A stretch of DNA of 64,000 nucleotides from Metabacillus dongyingensis (GCF_019933155.2 NZ_CP082944.1:2544001-2608000), one strand, 5' to 3'; shown: positions 34,434 to 43,615, counted from the stretch's first letter. The notes: generated from the letters alone by a model not told the origin. Made by a program: numbers and translations.

Positions 34434-35378
34434 TTATTTATAGGAAATTTCTTTTCCCATATATTTTTTCTGAAGCAGTGAGATGCCAAGGATTATAACA
34501 AACAGCACGTAGGCAAGCACACTCGCATAGCCGAGCCGAAGTGATGTAAACCCTTCCTGGTACAAGTAATAAACGATTGTAGTCGTTGACTGGCTCGGAC
34601 CGCCTGATGTCAGGATAAAGGCCGAGTCAAAGATCTGGAAGGAGCCAATGGTTGTAATGATGGCCACATAAAAGTGAATGGGCAATAAAAGCGGAAACGT
34701 AATTTTCCAAAATATTTTCCAGGAAGAAGCACCATCGATTTTCGCCGCTTCATACAGCTCACCAGGCATCGATTGCAGCCCGGCATAGTAATAAATCATT
34801 GTGCTTCCGCAGACTTTAAAAATAGACAGACCGGCTAAAACAATCAGCGCCTGCTTGGAATCCGATAGAAACAGCTGGGGATCCATGCCAAGTGCGGTGA
34901 GCAGCGTATTGATAAATCCTTCATTTGTACCTTTGAAAATCCACGCCCATATTCCTGAAATGACAACAAACGATGTAACAACCGGGAGAAAGAACAGGCC
35001 TTTGAAAAATCCTGTTCCCCGCTTTCCGCTGTTGATTAAAAGAGCAAGAATAAGACCGAGAGCCATTGTCGGAACAATATAATAAAAGGAAAAAAGAACT
35101 GTATTCCAGATGGCTTTCAGGGCCAGCTGATCTTTAAACAAGGCCATCCAGTTTTTTAGCCCAATAAATTGCGGTTCCCCAATAACAGGCCAGTTTGTAA
35201 ACGTCAGCACAAGACTGAAAAGAATCGGGAACAGCTGAAAGATGGCAAAGTGGATCAGAATCGGCACTAGAAAGATATAGATTAGACCGTACTTATCCCA
35301 ATGGCGTTTAACTTTTTGTTTTCTGCTATGCCTATATGATAGAGGCTGTGTAGCTGTGTTAACATGGACAGGCTCCAT
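34434..35378 (-). CDS. Sugar ABC transporter permease, MalF type
   Basis: 314 residues, six membrane helices after a basic N-terminus (HSRKQKVKRHWDKYGLIYIF). The EAA loop is YEAAKIDGASSWKIFWKITF. It forms the membrane channel with the next gene product. A long hairpin at 35403-35452 separates it from the solute-binding protein gene. Confidence 0.92.
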   Translation of the reverse strand: MEPVHVNTATQPLSYRHSRKQKVKRHWDKYGLIYIFLVPILIHFAIFQLFPILFSLVLTFTNWPVIGEPQFIGLKNWMALFKDQLALKAIWNTVLFSFYYIVPTMALGLILALLINSGKRGTGFFKGLFFLPVVTSFVVISGIWAWIFKGTNEGFINTLLTALGMDPQLFLSDSKQALIVLAGLSIFKVCGSTMIYYYAGLQSMPGELYEAAKIDGASSWKIFWKITFPLLLPIHFYVAIITTIGSFQIFDSAFILTSGGPSQSTTTIVYYLYQEGFTSLRLGYASVLAYVLFVIILGISLLQKKYMGKEISYK

Positions 35379-35402
35379 TTTTCCCGCTCCTTTCGTGATT
35401 AA

Positions 35403-35452
35403 AAGAGAAACAAATCGCTCCTCCGTATGCTGGGAGAAGCGATTTGTTTCTC
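35403..35452 (-). terminator. Intergenic hairpin between solute-binding protein and permease genes
   Basis: GAGAAACAAATCGCT (35405-35419) pairs with AGCGATTTGTTTCTC (35438-35452), and the stem extends inward with CTCC/GGGAG. No T run follows on the minus strand. Such structures usually protect the upstream solute-binding protein mRNA and lower permease expression. Confidence 0.7.
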
Positions 35453-35517
35453 CTTGGGAGTATTTTAGAAGAAAAAGGAAGATCCATTAGATGCACCTCC
35501 CTTTTCACCTTCAGGTT

Positions 35518-36789
35518 CTATTGCTTATCGATTTCCGCCTGTATTACTTCCGCAGCTGCATCCGCTGCTTGTTTTGGAGATTTGCTGCCTTCAAGCATCA
35601 TCTGCAGCTCCGCCTGCACTTTGGGCATCACATCACGTGCTACAGGGTGAATGACGCCAGGCTTTGTGAGAGGAAGCCATTCAGTCATCTGCTTCATATC
35701 TGGATCATTATTATACATATCAGAAGCCGATTTGCGCGGCGGTATATACTTTGTCACTTCATTAAAGGCTCTTGTATTTTCTGAGCTTGTCATCACTTCA
35801 ATCAGCTTAGCAGCCGCTTCTTTATTTTTGCTGCTTGTCGGCACAACGAACATGCCTGTAGTGCCGAACGTTACTTGTTTCTCTCCTTTAAGCGGCGGAC
35901 CCAGAACATAGTCTGTCATGCCTCTTTCCTTTAATGTACTGATTGTAATTCCTGTAGCATTTGCAGCAAGCATCTTTCCTTCTGCAAAAAGAGAGAATTG
36001 ATCGATTGTACTGATGGAATCCTTAGGAATCCATCCTTTTTTATACCAGTCGTTGACTGTTTGAAAAGCTTTGATTCCTTTTTTGTTATTAATGACAACT
36101 TTTCCATTCTCATCAATGACATCTCCGCCTGCCTGCCAGAGGATCGGATACAAGGTTCCATTTAGCGTATTTCCTCCTTCAAAGCCTCTTGCATAATATC
36201 CTTTAGCTACAGCTTTTTCCGCCAGTGCGTTAAATTCCTCCCAAGTCTCCGGCACATCTTCTTTACTTGCGCCAATATCTTCAAGAACTTTTGTATTGTA
36301 GACATTTGCAACTACTTCATGGAGAATAGGAAGTCCGTAAAGTTCGTCTTTATAAGTGACCGCTTCCAAAGAACTCTCCGGAAAATCGGACCGGTCAAAA
36401 TTTCCGCTCAGCAAATCTGTGATCGGCGTAAGGACTCCTCTGTCTGCAAACTGTCCCATCATATCAGGAATGAGGTAGAAAACATCCGGTCCTTGATTGG
36501 CTGCAAGTGCCGTCAGAATTTTTTGCTCCCTGTTTGCCCACGGGATTTCTTCAAATTTAATCTTTAAATCAGGGTATTCTTTCTTAAATTCAGCAGCCAT
36601 GTTCTCGAATACTTCATTTTGCTTTGACTTCAGTTCATTTCCTACGTACGGATGAATCCATACTGTGAGTTCCCCTTTGAACTTGCCGTCAGCTGTTTTC
36701 CCATCAGTAGATGCCTCATTGCTGCAGGATGCCAGCATAATAACTAAAACCAGTGACATCAGAATCTGAACAATATGTTTCCCCTTCAT
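35518..36789 (-). CDS. Extracellular solute-binding lipoprotein, carbohydrate type
   Basis: 423 residues. A lipoprotein signal peptide with lipobox LASC (Cys22) is followed by a family 1 sugar-binding fold (LTVWIHPYVGNELKSKQNEV, GPDVFYLIPDMMGQFADRGV, GLPILHEVVANVYNT, MFVVPTSSKNKEAAAKLIEV). It captures the substrate outside the cell and delivers it to the two permeases. It is first in its operon behind a sigma-A promoter (36831-36859) and the regulon motif. Confidence 0.93.
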   Translation of the reverse strand: MKGKHIVQILMSLVLVIMLASCSNEASTDGKTADGKFKGELTVWIHPYVGNELKSKQNEVFENMAAEFKKEYPDLKIKFEEIPWANREQKILTALAANQGPDVFYLIPDMMGQFADRGVLTPITDLLSGNFDRSDFPESSLEAVTYKDELYGLPILHEVVANVYNTKVLEDIGASKEDVPETWEEFNALAEKAVAKGYYARGFEGGNTLNGTLYPILWQAGGDVIDENGKVVINNKKGIKAFQTVNDWYKKGWIPKDSISTIDQFSLFAEGKMLAANATGITISTLKERGMTDYVLGPPLKGEKQVTFGTTGMFVVPTSSKNKEAAAKLIEVMTSSENTRAFNEVTKYIPPRKSASDMYNNDPDMKQMTEWLPLTKPGVIHPVARDVMPKVQAELQMMLEGSKSPKQAADAAAEVIQAEIDKQ

Positions 36790-36807
36790 CCTTCTCCCCC
36801 CTCATTG

Positions 36808-36859
36808 GTTCACATCTGGTACTTAAGTTTATATTACGAGAGCCTAATTCCGTAGTCAA
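36808..36859 (-). promoter_or_regulatory. Promoter and candidate operator of the solute-binding protein operon
   Basis: On the minus strand: -35 TTGACT (36854-36859), 17-bp spacer, -10 TAATAT (36831-36836). Seven bases further downstream is AGTACCAGATGTGAAC (36808-36823), matching the motif at the other two promoters of the locus. Confidence 0.75.
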
Positions 36860-36892
36860 CATTTTTTATTGATTATTCAGAAAATTATTTGT

Positions 36893-37753
36893 TTAACGTT
36901 TTCTCTTGTGATTGATCCTTTCTACCAGTTCAATGGACTGCAGCATCTCCCGCTGAGTGACAGAGCTTTTTCCCGTCATAAAGAAGTGAACAGACGCATT
37001 TGCAATTCCTTCAAACAACGTGCCTGGTTCGAGGTTTTTCCATATGATTGACGAGCCATCTCTGAGTGTTGCTTCTGCTGAAAAAGGCTGCTCGCCCGCC
37101 AGATCTCCCTGCAAAACCGCTTTTGTTCCGTTTTGAAAGTGCATGCTGATTATCTCAACTCCGGGTTTTAGTTCCGCATGCACATCGTCTGGCATTCCCC
37201 CCATGACTGCCATAATCATCTCCGTCAGATGAATTCCATACCAAAAATACCCCGGGAACGTCTTTTCAAATAACAATGGCCCTTTAACCGTCAATGATAA
37301 AGGGGGATGTTCCATCGTATTTGCCCATCTCTGAAAACCAGATTCAAACCTGAGGGCAGATGCACTCATAAACGGTGTTCCGGTTTTTATGCTGATATCA
37401 GCAATCTCTTTTGACTCAGCAAGAGTGATGGAAAGAGGTTTATCAATAAAGACCGGCTTTCCCCATTTGCTTAATTCAGAGAAAAAAGAAAGACGTTTGT
37501 AAGGATCTAAGGCAAGCAAAAGGAACGCATCACATTCTTCGCACAGTTTTTCTAGAGAAAGTTCGGCAAGTCCCTGCTCCTGAATCAGCAGAGTCTGTAT
37601 ACGGTCCTTCCGCTTTGCACTGAGAGGGATGTCTTCTGAAAAGACGGGAGCAAATGCCGTAACAGCAGTCTGTTTAAACCTGCCGCTGTTGATCACTTTT
37701 GTAAAGGACAAGGAGTGGCTGCTGTCGCATCCGATAATGCCGATTTTCATCAT
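36893..37753 (-). CDS. Gfo/Idh/MocA-family oxidoreductase
   Basis: 286 residues, shorter than the usual 330-380. The Rossmann start MKIGIIGCDSSHSLSFTKVI has a changed loop (GCDSSH for GxGxxG). GKPVFIDKPLSITLAES contains the conserved EKP-like motif as DKP (Asp-Lys-Pro). It likely oxidises or reduces a sugar ring carbon in this pathway. It is last in the operon that starts near 40144, 6 bp after the aldolase-like gene. Confidence 0.82.
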   Translation of the reverse strand: MMKIGIIGCDSSHSLSFTKVINSGRFKQTAVTAFAPVFSEDIPLSAKRKDRIQTLLIQEQGLAELSLEKLCEECDAFLLLALDPYKRLSFFSELSKWGKPVFIDKPLSITLAESKEIADISIKTGTPFMSASALRFESGFQRWANTMEHPPLSLTVKGPLLFEKTFPGYFWYGIHLTEMIMAVMGGMPDDVHAELKPGVEIISMHFQNGTKAVLQGDLAGEQPFSAEATLRDGSSIIWKNLEPGTLFEGIANASVHFFMTGKSSVTQREMLQSIELVERINHKRKR

Positions 37754-37759
37754 AAACTA

Positions 37760-38824
37760 TCACATACTTCCAATAGCTTTCCATTTTTCAAGATGTCCAG
37801 CAACAAATGCATCATCGTTCAGTTGAGGATAATCACGGTATACCCTCGTAATTTCTTCTCCCTGCCCCGGACTCAGCTCTTCATCCGGAAGAAGGCACCA
37901 GCGCCCTTTAAGAAGACCCTGCCGGGAGAGAACTTCATTAATGCCAGCTATACAGCCCTTAAACCCATTGGCTGCATCAAAAACAGCTGCATTTGCATCC
38001 GTTACCTGCTGATTCAGGAGAAGCAATTCAGACGGAATGCTTGCTGTTTTTCTTGCTTCCTTGATTCTTCCGAACAGTTCAACGGCAATCTTTGTCCAGA
38101 TGGACCATTGTCCGAGAAGTCCGCCTGCAATCTGCTTTTCAACAATCGAGCCATTTACATTGAACGAAAATGTTGTCAAAAGGTCAATCACAATGTTATC
38201 GTCGTTTCCTGTATATAAAGCGATTTGATCGGCACGGGACGAATGACAGACTGCTCTGGCTACATCAAGGGTCTGATACCTGTTAAATGGAGCCATCTTA
38301 ATCGCATGGACGTTTTCAATGTCAGCAAACTCCCTCCAAAAATCATAGCTGAACACCCTTCCTCCTACTGCAGGCTGCAGATAAAAACCAAAGACCGGGA
38401 TGTGCTCTGCAATTTCTTTTATTCTATTTAAATGCTGCTCTTCTGTAAGATCTGTTAAGCCTCCCATACTTACGAGCCCAAGATCAAAGCCTGTGCCTGC
38501 TGCAAATTTTGCCTCCCTGATTGACTGTTGAGTGGGCCCTGCTATTCCTGCAACTTTAATAAAAGGCGTAGAACCCGTCTTCATTTCCGCTTCTTCAGCT
38601 GCCATCGCAAGAACTTTTTCATAAAGATTAAATTCCTGGTTGCGGATTTCAAATTGGGTAGTATGTACCCCGACAGCTATTCCGCCTGCCCCGGCATCCA
38701 TATAATAGCGGGTTAATGCCCGCTGGCTATCTTCATCAAGTGTTCTGTCCGCATTGAGGGCAAGAGGATGAGCCGGTATGACAGTGCCCTCATATAACAG
38801 CTCTTTCATTTCATGTTTAAGCAT
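37760..38824 (-). CDS. Dihydrodipicolinate synthase-family (DapA/NAL) lyase
   Basis: 354 residues with a TIM barrel of the DapA superfamily: VIPAHPLALNADRTLDEDSQ, TRYYMDAGAGGIAVGVHTTQ, FIKVAGIAGPTQQSIREAKF. The Schiff-base lysine is probably the Lys of VHAIKMAPFNRYQTL. Family members cleave or form 2-keto acids, such as sugar-acid aldolases. Start and upstream stop overlap as TAATG, indicating translational coupling with the epimerase gene. Confidence 0.83.
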   Translation of the reverse strand: MLKHEMKELLYEGTVIPAHPLALNADRTLDEDSQRALTRYYMDAGAGGIAVGVHTTQFEIRNQEFNLYEKVLAMAAEEAEMKTGSTPFIKVAGIAGPTQQSIREAKFAAGTGFDLGLVSMGGLTDLTEEQHLNRIKEIAEHIPVFGFYLQPAVGGRVFSYDFWREFADIENVHAIKMAPFNRYQTLDVARAVCHSSRADQIALYTGNDDNIVIDLLTTFSFNVNGSIVEKQIAGGLLGQWSIWTKIAVELFGRIKEARKTASIPSELLLLNQQVTDANAAVFDAANGFKGCIAGINEVLSRQGLLKGRWCLLPDEELSPGQGEEITRVYRDYPQLNDDAFVAGHLEKWKAIGSM

Positions 38825-39858
38825 TAATAAGCTCCCTGCCTTTCCTGAAAGTGGGTCGGCTTGTTGTGTGTTTCCCCTTTCGCTTCAATCCACTCGGCTG
38901 TCCAATCAATCATCTGCATCAGTGAGACTTTAGGATATCCGAAAAGCTGATGAGAGTGTGACGCATTGTTTAATAACGCTGTTGACTGCTCTTCTCCCGT
39001 AAAACTTGCTTTTTTGTTGAAACGTGAAGCAAACTGCTCAGAAATCCAACGCACAGATATCTTTTCAGGGCCAGTTATATTCAGGATTTTTGGAGGTGAG
39101 CTGCACAGAGAAATAGACCTTAGAGCATATTCATTCGCATCTCCCTGCCAAATGACATTAACATGCCCCATCGTAACATCAACCGGCCTGCCTTCATAAA
39201 CACACTTTCCAAGTTCAAGGAGTACGCCATATTTCATGTCAATTGCATAATTCAGCCTGAAAAGAAGGGCCGGTGTTCGATTTTTATGGGAAAAATAGGT
39301 CATGATGCGTTCTCTTCCAAGACAGGACTGAGCGTACTCCCCTACTGGATTGACAGGATAATCTTCCGTACATTCGCCCTGTACAACCGATGTGAGCGGA
39401 TACACATTTCCGGTTGAAAAAACAACGATGCGGCTCTTTTGATACTTTTCTGCAACTCTCCCAGGCAAATAGGCATTCATTGCCCATGTAAAATGCTCAT
39501 TGCCCTGTGTACCGAACTTATTGCCTGCCATATAAATCACGTTTTCTGCCTGAGGCAGCTTTTGAAGATCCTCATCATTCAGCAGATCTGCTATAATCGT
39601 TTCAATCCCGCAGGCTTCAAGCTCTTCTCTCAAATTTCCTGAAGAAAAACGAGATACTCCAATGACCCGCTTTGAAACTCCGGCTTCATCAATGGCCCGC
39701 TTAGCAAGTTTTGCCAGAGTAGGCCCCATCTTTCCTCCGATGCCGAGGATGAGAAGATCGCCGTCAAGCATTTTCATCTCCGCAATCAGTTCTTTTGAAG
39801 GGGATGTCATCATTTCCTCTACTTTTTCATTTGTAAGCATTTGTTTCACTCCCGACAT
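38824..39858 (-). CDS. NAD-dependent epimerase/dehydratase-family protein
   Basis: 344 residues, extended short-chain dehydrogenase fold. The nucleotide loop is LLILGIGGKMGPTLAKLAKR (about 30-50), and VIYMAGNKFGTQGNEHFTWA, IVVFSTGNVYPL and YAQSCLGRERIM carry the Ser/Tyr-Lys-region residues, although the usual YxxxK is replaced by YAQSC. It probably acts on a sugar derivative. It lies just downstream of the isomerase pseudogene. Confidence 0.8.
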   Translation of the reverse strand: MSGVKQMLTNEKVEEMMTSPSKELIAEMKMLDGDLLILGIGGKMGPTLAKLAKRAIDEAGVSKRVIGVSRFSSGNLREELEACGIETIIADLLNDEDLQKLPQAENVIYMAGNKFGTQGNEHFTWAMNAYLPGRVAEKYQKSRIVVFSTGNVYPLTSVVQGECTEDYPVNPVGEYAQSCLGRERIMTYFSHKNRTPALLFRLNYAIDMKYGVLLELGKCVYEGRPVDVTMGHVNVIWQGDANEYALRSISLCSSPPKILNITGPEKISVRWISEQFASRFNKKASFTGEEQSTALLNNASHSHQLFGYPKVSLMQMIDWTAEWIEAKGETHNKPTHFQERQGAY

Positions 39859-39865
39859 AGTTAAT

Positions 39866-40144
39866 TTATATTTCCTGAAGGATTTTTTTCACGTTTCCTA
39901 AGCTTGTTTTTTTTCCGTACCTGCAATCTTCCAGCCCTTCAAATTCGATAGACAAATACCTTGAGTAGCCTGATTTCCTGATAACCTCTAAGATGTCCCT
40001 CATATTTAAATCGCCGCCGGCAATTGCACCTTTTAGGCAGTTGCCGTATTTCGTTGTGAACCAGCCCTCTCCCATTTTTGATAGTGCTTGGCGGTAATAG
40101 AAATCCTTGATGTGAACCATTGAGAAAACATATCAGGTTTTCAT
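39866..40144 (-). pseudogene. Sugar phosphate isomerase/epimerase gene with internal deletion
   Basis: A promoter, a strong AAGGAGGGG and an ATG (40144) are followed after two codons by an in-frame TGA. From an ATG at 40120, in the same frame, comes only the last 84 residues of a xylose isomerase-like TIM barrel (MVHIKDFYYRQALSKMGEGW, IRKSGYSRYLSIEFEGLEDC). About 200 residues of the barrel are missing. The inner ATG has no ribosome binding site. The remnant is the first cistron of the operon, so its promoter still serves the enzymes downstream. Confidence 0.75.
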
Positions 40145-40171
40145 CCTCTAAAACCCCTCCTTATGCTTCTA

Positions 40172-40220
40172 GTCTATATCTGGTTCATTTAATAGTAACG
40201 AATCTATCGGTCTATTTCAA
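40172..40220 (-). promoter_or_regulatory. Promoter and candidate operator of the enzyme operon
   Basis: On the minus strand: -35 TTGAAA (40215-40220), 17-bp spacer, -10 TACTAT (40192-40197), then TGAACCAGATATAGAC (40172-40187) four bases downstream. The 16-mer recurs at the two other promoters of the locus. Confidence 0.75.
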
Positions 40221-40257
40221 TATTATTCTGAAAAATTAGTTAATTTACCTCGAAGTT

Positions 40258-40282
40258 GGCCCCTGATTTAACCACAGGGGCC
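40258..40282 (-). terminator. Hairpin after the beta-propeller gene
   Basis: GGCCCCTG (40258-40265) pairs with CAGGGGCC (40275-40282). It lies 10 bp after the stop of the propeller gene; the T run is poor. Confidence 0.65.
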
Positions 40283-40291
40283 ATTTATCTG

Positions 40292-42274
40292 TTAACGATT
40301 ATACCTGTATAAATCGGTCCCTCTGGCAAAATAGAGGTCCCCATTTTTATCCATCGTGAATAAAGAAGCGTCTGAATCAAGAATCTTCATTTCCAGTGAA
40401 ACAGGATCAAAGGAGAACAGTTTTCCAAGCGAAGTTCCGTAGAACTTACCGTCCGCATTAGCACTCAGGAATGCCCCCCGCCAATAGTGGCCGACTCCTT
40501 CCCAACTATATGGGAACAGTTCTTTTGTTAAAAGGACTTCTTTAGTTTTCGGGTCAAATTTAAAGATTTTCCCCGGGCTCATTCCCCATAGAAACCCATC
40601 CTTATCAAACGCAAGGGCGCCGATCGCCTTTTCTCCAGGCAACGGTGTACCTTCGTAAATTTTTTGATTTGATGAGGGATCAAAAATAAACAGCTTCGCT
40701 TCCTTTTCAGAAGGAACGACACCAAGTCCCCCGGATACAGAAGTTCCTCCATAAACAAGGTTATTTTTGTACTGCAGAGAAATCACACTCTGGCTGTTGA
40801 CAACATTCCGAAAGACTTCGTAATGATCATTTGCTTCATCGAGGATAGTAAGGGCGCCTCCAAGCTGTCCATAGTCTGGCACTGTGCCGATGAACACCTT
40901 TCCGTCTCCTTCTGCGAAGCCAAACGGTCGATCCTGGCCGTGGGGTTTAAGAGTAAACAGCCGTTTCGGATTTATTGCTGCATCTGCATTGGAAGGGTCA
41001 TGTTCATAAGGAAGATCAGGATCATATCTGTAAATATAACCGCCGGAATAAACCCCTAAATACAGGTATTTATCAGTTGAAATCATATTCTCAGCCTGTC
41101 CGAATCCTGAGAAACTTGTAATCTTGTTTTCTGCAGGAGAGTAGCGCGCAAAACCGCCGCTTAAGTACCCGCTGGTGTAAATATTCCCATCAGGTCCAAG
41201 CCCAATAGATTGAAGCGGTATTGGCTGTCCCTCCATTTGAGTTTCCATAAACTTAGAGGCTCCCGTTTTAGGGTTGTAAACCCAAAAGCGGCCGTTGAAA
41301 AGCGAGCTGACCAAGTCTGGTCCTTCAAAATTCTTATCATCTATATCTGCCCAACCATAGCCTTTTGCGCTCCATGTATCTTTAAAACCTGTCGGTTCAA
41401 GAAGGTGCTTTTTAAGATCATAAGCATGCAGTTCGTTGTCTTTATTAAAATAAATTTTGTTTTTCGGCCCGGCAGGTGAGACTTCTCCCCCTTTTACCCC
41501 TGTAATTTCATTTATCCATTCTTTTTTCTTCAAATCATAGACCAGCAGAGTACTTGAATCAGTTACTCTGGCAAATAGGAAATGCTTTCGAATGTCTAGG
41601 TCATACACATACTTTTCATGCTTATAGCCTTCAGGAAGCAAAATTTCTTTCTTTTCTCCTGTTTTAGGTGTAAACTCAATCAGCTTTGCACGAGACCCCA
41701 TACCGATATAGACTTTATCTTTATAGAGATCATGACTTCTCAAATATTGTTCCCCTTCTGCCATGGGACCGAAATCTGTGAACTGGTCTTTTTCTGGATC
41801 ATACATGTATAGCTTTCCATTTGGAAATGATCCTCCGTAAATTCTCCCTTCACTATCGGACTTTAAACGCCATAAAGTCGATTCGGTCGATACGGCCCGT
41901 CCCAGATTTTCAACAGTGTCCGTTTCCGGGGAGTAGCGATAAAGATTTGCGCTGCCGGCTACATAAACCCTGCCGTCAGGAGCAATAACAGATCCCCATC
42001 CTTGTGCGGCTCCTACAAGCTTATGAGAAGATATTTTCTCGCCTGAATCTACATTGATTACATTCAGCACTGCAGGACTGCCGCTTGATACTGCATACAT
42101 TGCCTGCTCTCCATTCGGTCCTTTTCCAAAAACGGCACTGAGAATTCCGATTGAATGATGCATGGTTCCAAGCTTCTCTACCGTACCAGGCTGAGAAGCA
42201 GATCCCGTTTTCGGGAACGCAATTACAAAAATCAGAGTTAAAAGAAGAAACATTTTAAAATACCCACTTTTCAC
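40292..42274 (-). CDS. Secreted beta-propeller protein
   Basis: 660 residues with a signal peptide (LLLTLIFVIAFPKTGSAS, cut near residue 26). The rest is made of repeated propeller blades: 'GRVYVAGSANLYRYSPETDT', 'GRIYGGSFPNGKLYMYDPEK', 'GNIYTSGYLSGGFARYSPAE', 'DKYLYLGVYSGGYIYRYDPD'. It has no sorting signal or membrane anchor, so it is released or retained by binding. It carries the same promoter-operator motif as the transporter and enzyme operons, which suggests it binds or cleaves the polysaccharide whose products the locus imports. No catalytic residues are recognisable. Confidence 0.85.
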   Translation of the reverse strand: MKSGYFKMFLLLTLIFVIAFPKTGSASQPGTVEKLGTMHHSIGILSAVFGKGPNGEQAMYAVSSGSPAVLNVINVDSGEKISSHKLVGAAQGWGSVIAPDGRVYVAGSANLYRYSPETDTVENLGRAVSTESTLWRLKSDSEGRIYGGSFPNGKLYMYDPEKDQFTDFGPMAEGEQYLRSHDLYKDKVYIGMGSRAKLIEFTPKTGEKKEILLPEGYKHEKYVYDLDIRKHFLFARVTDSSTLLVYDLKKKEWINEITGVKGGEVSPAGPKNKIYFNKDNELHAYDLKKHLLEPTGFKDTWSAKGYGWADIDDKNFEGPDLVSSLFNGRFWVYNPKTGASKFMETQMEGQPIPLQSIGLGPDGNIYTSGYLSGGFARYSPAENKITSFSGFGQAENMISTDKYLYLGVYSGGYIYRYDPDLPYEHDPSNADAAINPKRLFTLKPHGQDRPFGFAEGDGKVFIGTVPDYGQLGGALTILDEANDHYEVFRNVVNSQSVISLQYKNNLVYGGTSVSGGLGVVPSEKEAKLFIFDPSSNQKIYEGTPLPGEKAIGALAFDKDGFLWGMSPGKIFKFDPKTKEVLLTKELFPYSWEGVGHYWRGAFLSANADGKFYGTSLGKLFSFDPVSLEMKILDSDASLFTMDKNGDLYFARGTDLYRYNR

Positions 42275-42322
42275 TTCATACTACCTCCATTTTATAATTT
42301 TAAACACAGATGATCATTCGTG

Positions 42323-42373
42323 GGTTATAACTGGTTCACAAAAAATTTTACAATAAAAAAATAGAGATATCAA
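42323..42373 (-). promoter_or_regulatory. Promoter and candidate operator of the beta-propeller gene
   Basis: On the minus strand: -35 TTGATA (42368-42373), 17-bp spacer, -10 TAAAAT (42345-42350), then TGAACCAGTTATAACC (42323-42338) six bases downstream. It is the third copy of the locus motif. Confidence 0.75.
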
Positions 42374-42435
42374 TAATATTTTCAGAAAGTTCTGTAAAAT
42401 AATAATAGTCCTGTTTTGTTCAACTGGAAAACTCT

Positions 42436-42474
42436 GTAAAAAAGCTCAAGCTGGTTTAACTTCAGCTTGAGCTT
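42436..42474 (-). terminator. Terminator downstream of the pentapeptide repeat gene
   Basis: AAGCTCAAGCTG (42442-42453) pairs perfectly with CAGCTTGAGCTT (42463-42474), with a T run on the minus strand (TTTTTTACAG). The stretch 42475-42635 between it and the gene shows nothing else. Confidence 0.8.
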
Positions 42475-42635
42475 CATTTTAGAACGGGGTTAAATTTAAG
42501 TTGTTTAATTATGGATGTAAAACAATGCAATGCACATAACAATTAAGTTGTTTAAATCTAAGCGTTCTTAACAATCGCGCACGATAATCCAAGAACAAAA
42601 ATGAAACTGAATCCACCCCTTAATTCATTAAGATT

Positions 42636-43286
42636 TTAACTTTTAACCTTTAACCCTAACAACGCTGCAAATCCAATTGCCTGTTCAGGAGAAACTACAC
42701 AACCTTCCAAATTTCCTATATCCACATTGATCCGATCAAAAGTACATGTACTAATATCAATTCCTTTAAGTTTAGTCTGGGTAAAATCAGCGCCGTCAAT
42801 ATCGCATCGATTAAACTTAACCTTGTTAAATTTACATTCATAATAGTTAACACTCTGCAAAGATGAATTATCAAATATCACCTGTTTTAAACGAGCATCT
42901 GCAAAGTCACTCATATTGACAATGCAATTTTCAAAAGAAACGTTTCCCAGACTGGCTTCTGTAAGATTTAAGCCTATTAATTTACAGTCTTTAAAAGTTA
43001 CTCTATGTATAATTCCTTCACTAAATCTAGCATTAGATAGGTCACAGTTTTCAAAAAGCACATCCGTCATATCAATCCTGCTAAATGAAGCATTTATGAA
43101 TCTTACATTTTTAAAAGTGACTTTGGACAGGACTAATTTATCAAGTTCCTCATTATCAATGGCAGTGTCAGTAATAATGCTGTTTGCTAAATATGGATCT
43201 TCTTCGTAATAAATGTCTTGAAAATTTGCTCTTTTTAGGTCTGGCGGAATTTTTGGAAGTTCAATTTTAAAACTTTTTGTCATCAT
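42636..43286 (-). CDS. Pentapeptide repeat protein, Qnr-like in size
   Basis: 216 residues. From about 50 to 185 the sequence follows the A(D/N)LXX pentapeptide rhythm (VTFKNVRFINASFSRIDMTD, VLFENCDLSNARFSEGIIHR, CKFNKVKFNRCDIDGADFTQ), forming a right-handed quadrilateral beta-helix. The end VVSPEQAIGFAALLGLKV is the helical cap seen in Qnr/MfpA-like proteins. Family members mimic DNA and protect gyrase; this has not been shown for this one. It is a single gene with its own terminator. Confidence 0.85.
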   Translation of the reverse strand: MMTKSFKIELPKIPPDLKRANFQDIYYEEDPYLANSIITDTAIDNEELDKLVLSKVTFKNVRFINASFSRIDMTDVLFENCDLSNARFSEGIIHRVTFKDCKLIGLNLTEASLGNVSFENCIVNMSDFADARLKQVIFDNSSLQSVNYYECKFNKVKFNRCDIDGADFTQTKLKGIDISTCTFDRINVDIGNLEGCVVSPEQAIGFAALLGLKVKS

Positions 43287-43573
43287 ACAAAAACACCCTT
43301 CAATAAGTTATTCGGATAAATAGGAAATGAACTCGTATGTACTCTAGCATAAAGAGGATAGAATTTATAAGCCTTTAATTTTTTATGGAATTATGTCTTC
43401 GAACTGACTTAAACTATTTTTTCTCCGCTTATTTGCCTCAACAAGTTGTTTGCCTCCTCATTTCCACCATATCCGCCGGATAGTGTTTACTTCAAATAAT
43501 ATGAGCAACAAGATAAGCAAAAGATGTATTTTTACTTCTGTACAATACAGCCAGCCCCTTTATATTTGAAAAG

Positions 43574-43615
43574 AGTTCAGGCATATCATAATAAAGGTGA
43601 TGTTATGCCTGAACT
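43574..43615. repeat. Inverted repeat upstream of the MFS transporter gene
   Basis: AGTTCAGGCATA (43574-43585) pairs with TATGCCTGAACT (43604-43615), with ATCAT/GTGAT inside. It lies in the 554-bp gap 43287-43840, which has no supported gene. It could be a terminator (TTTAAC follows) or an operator. Confidence 0.55.
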
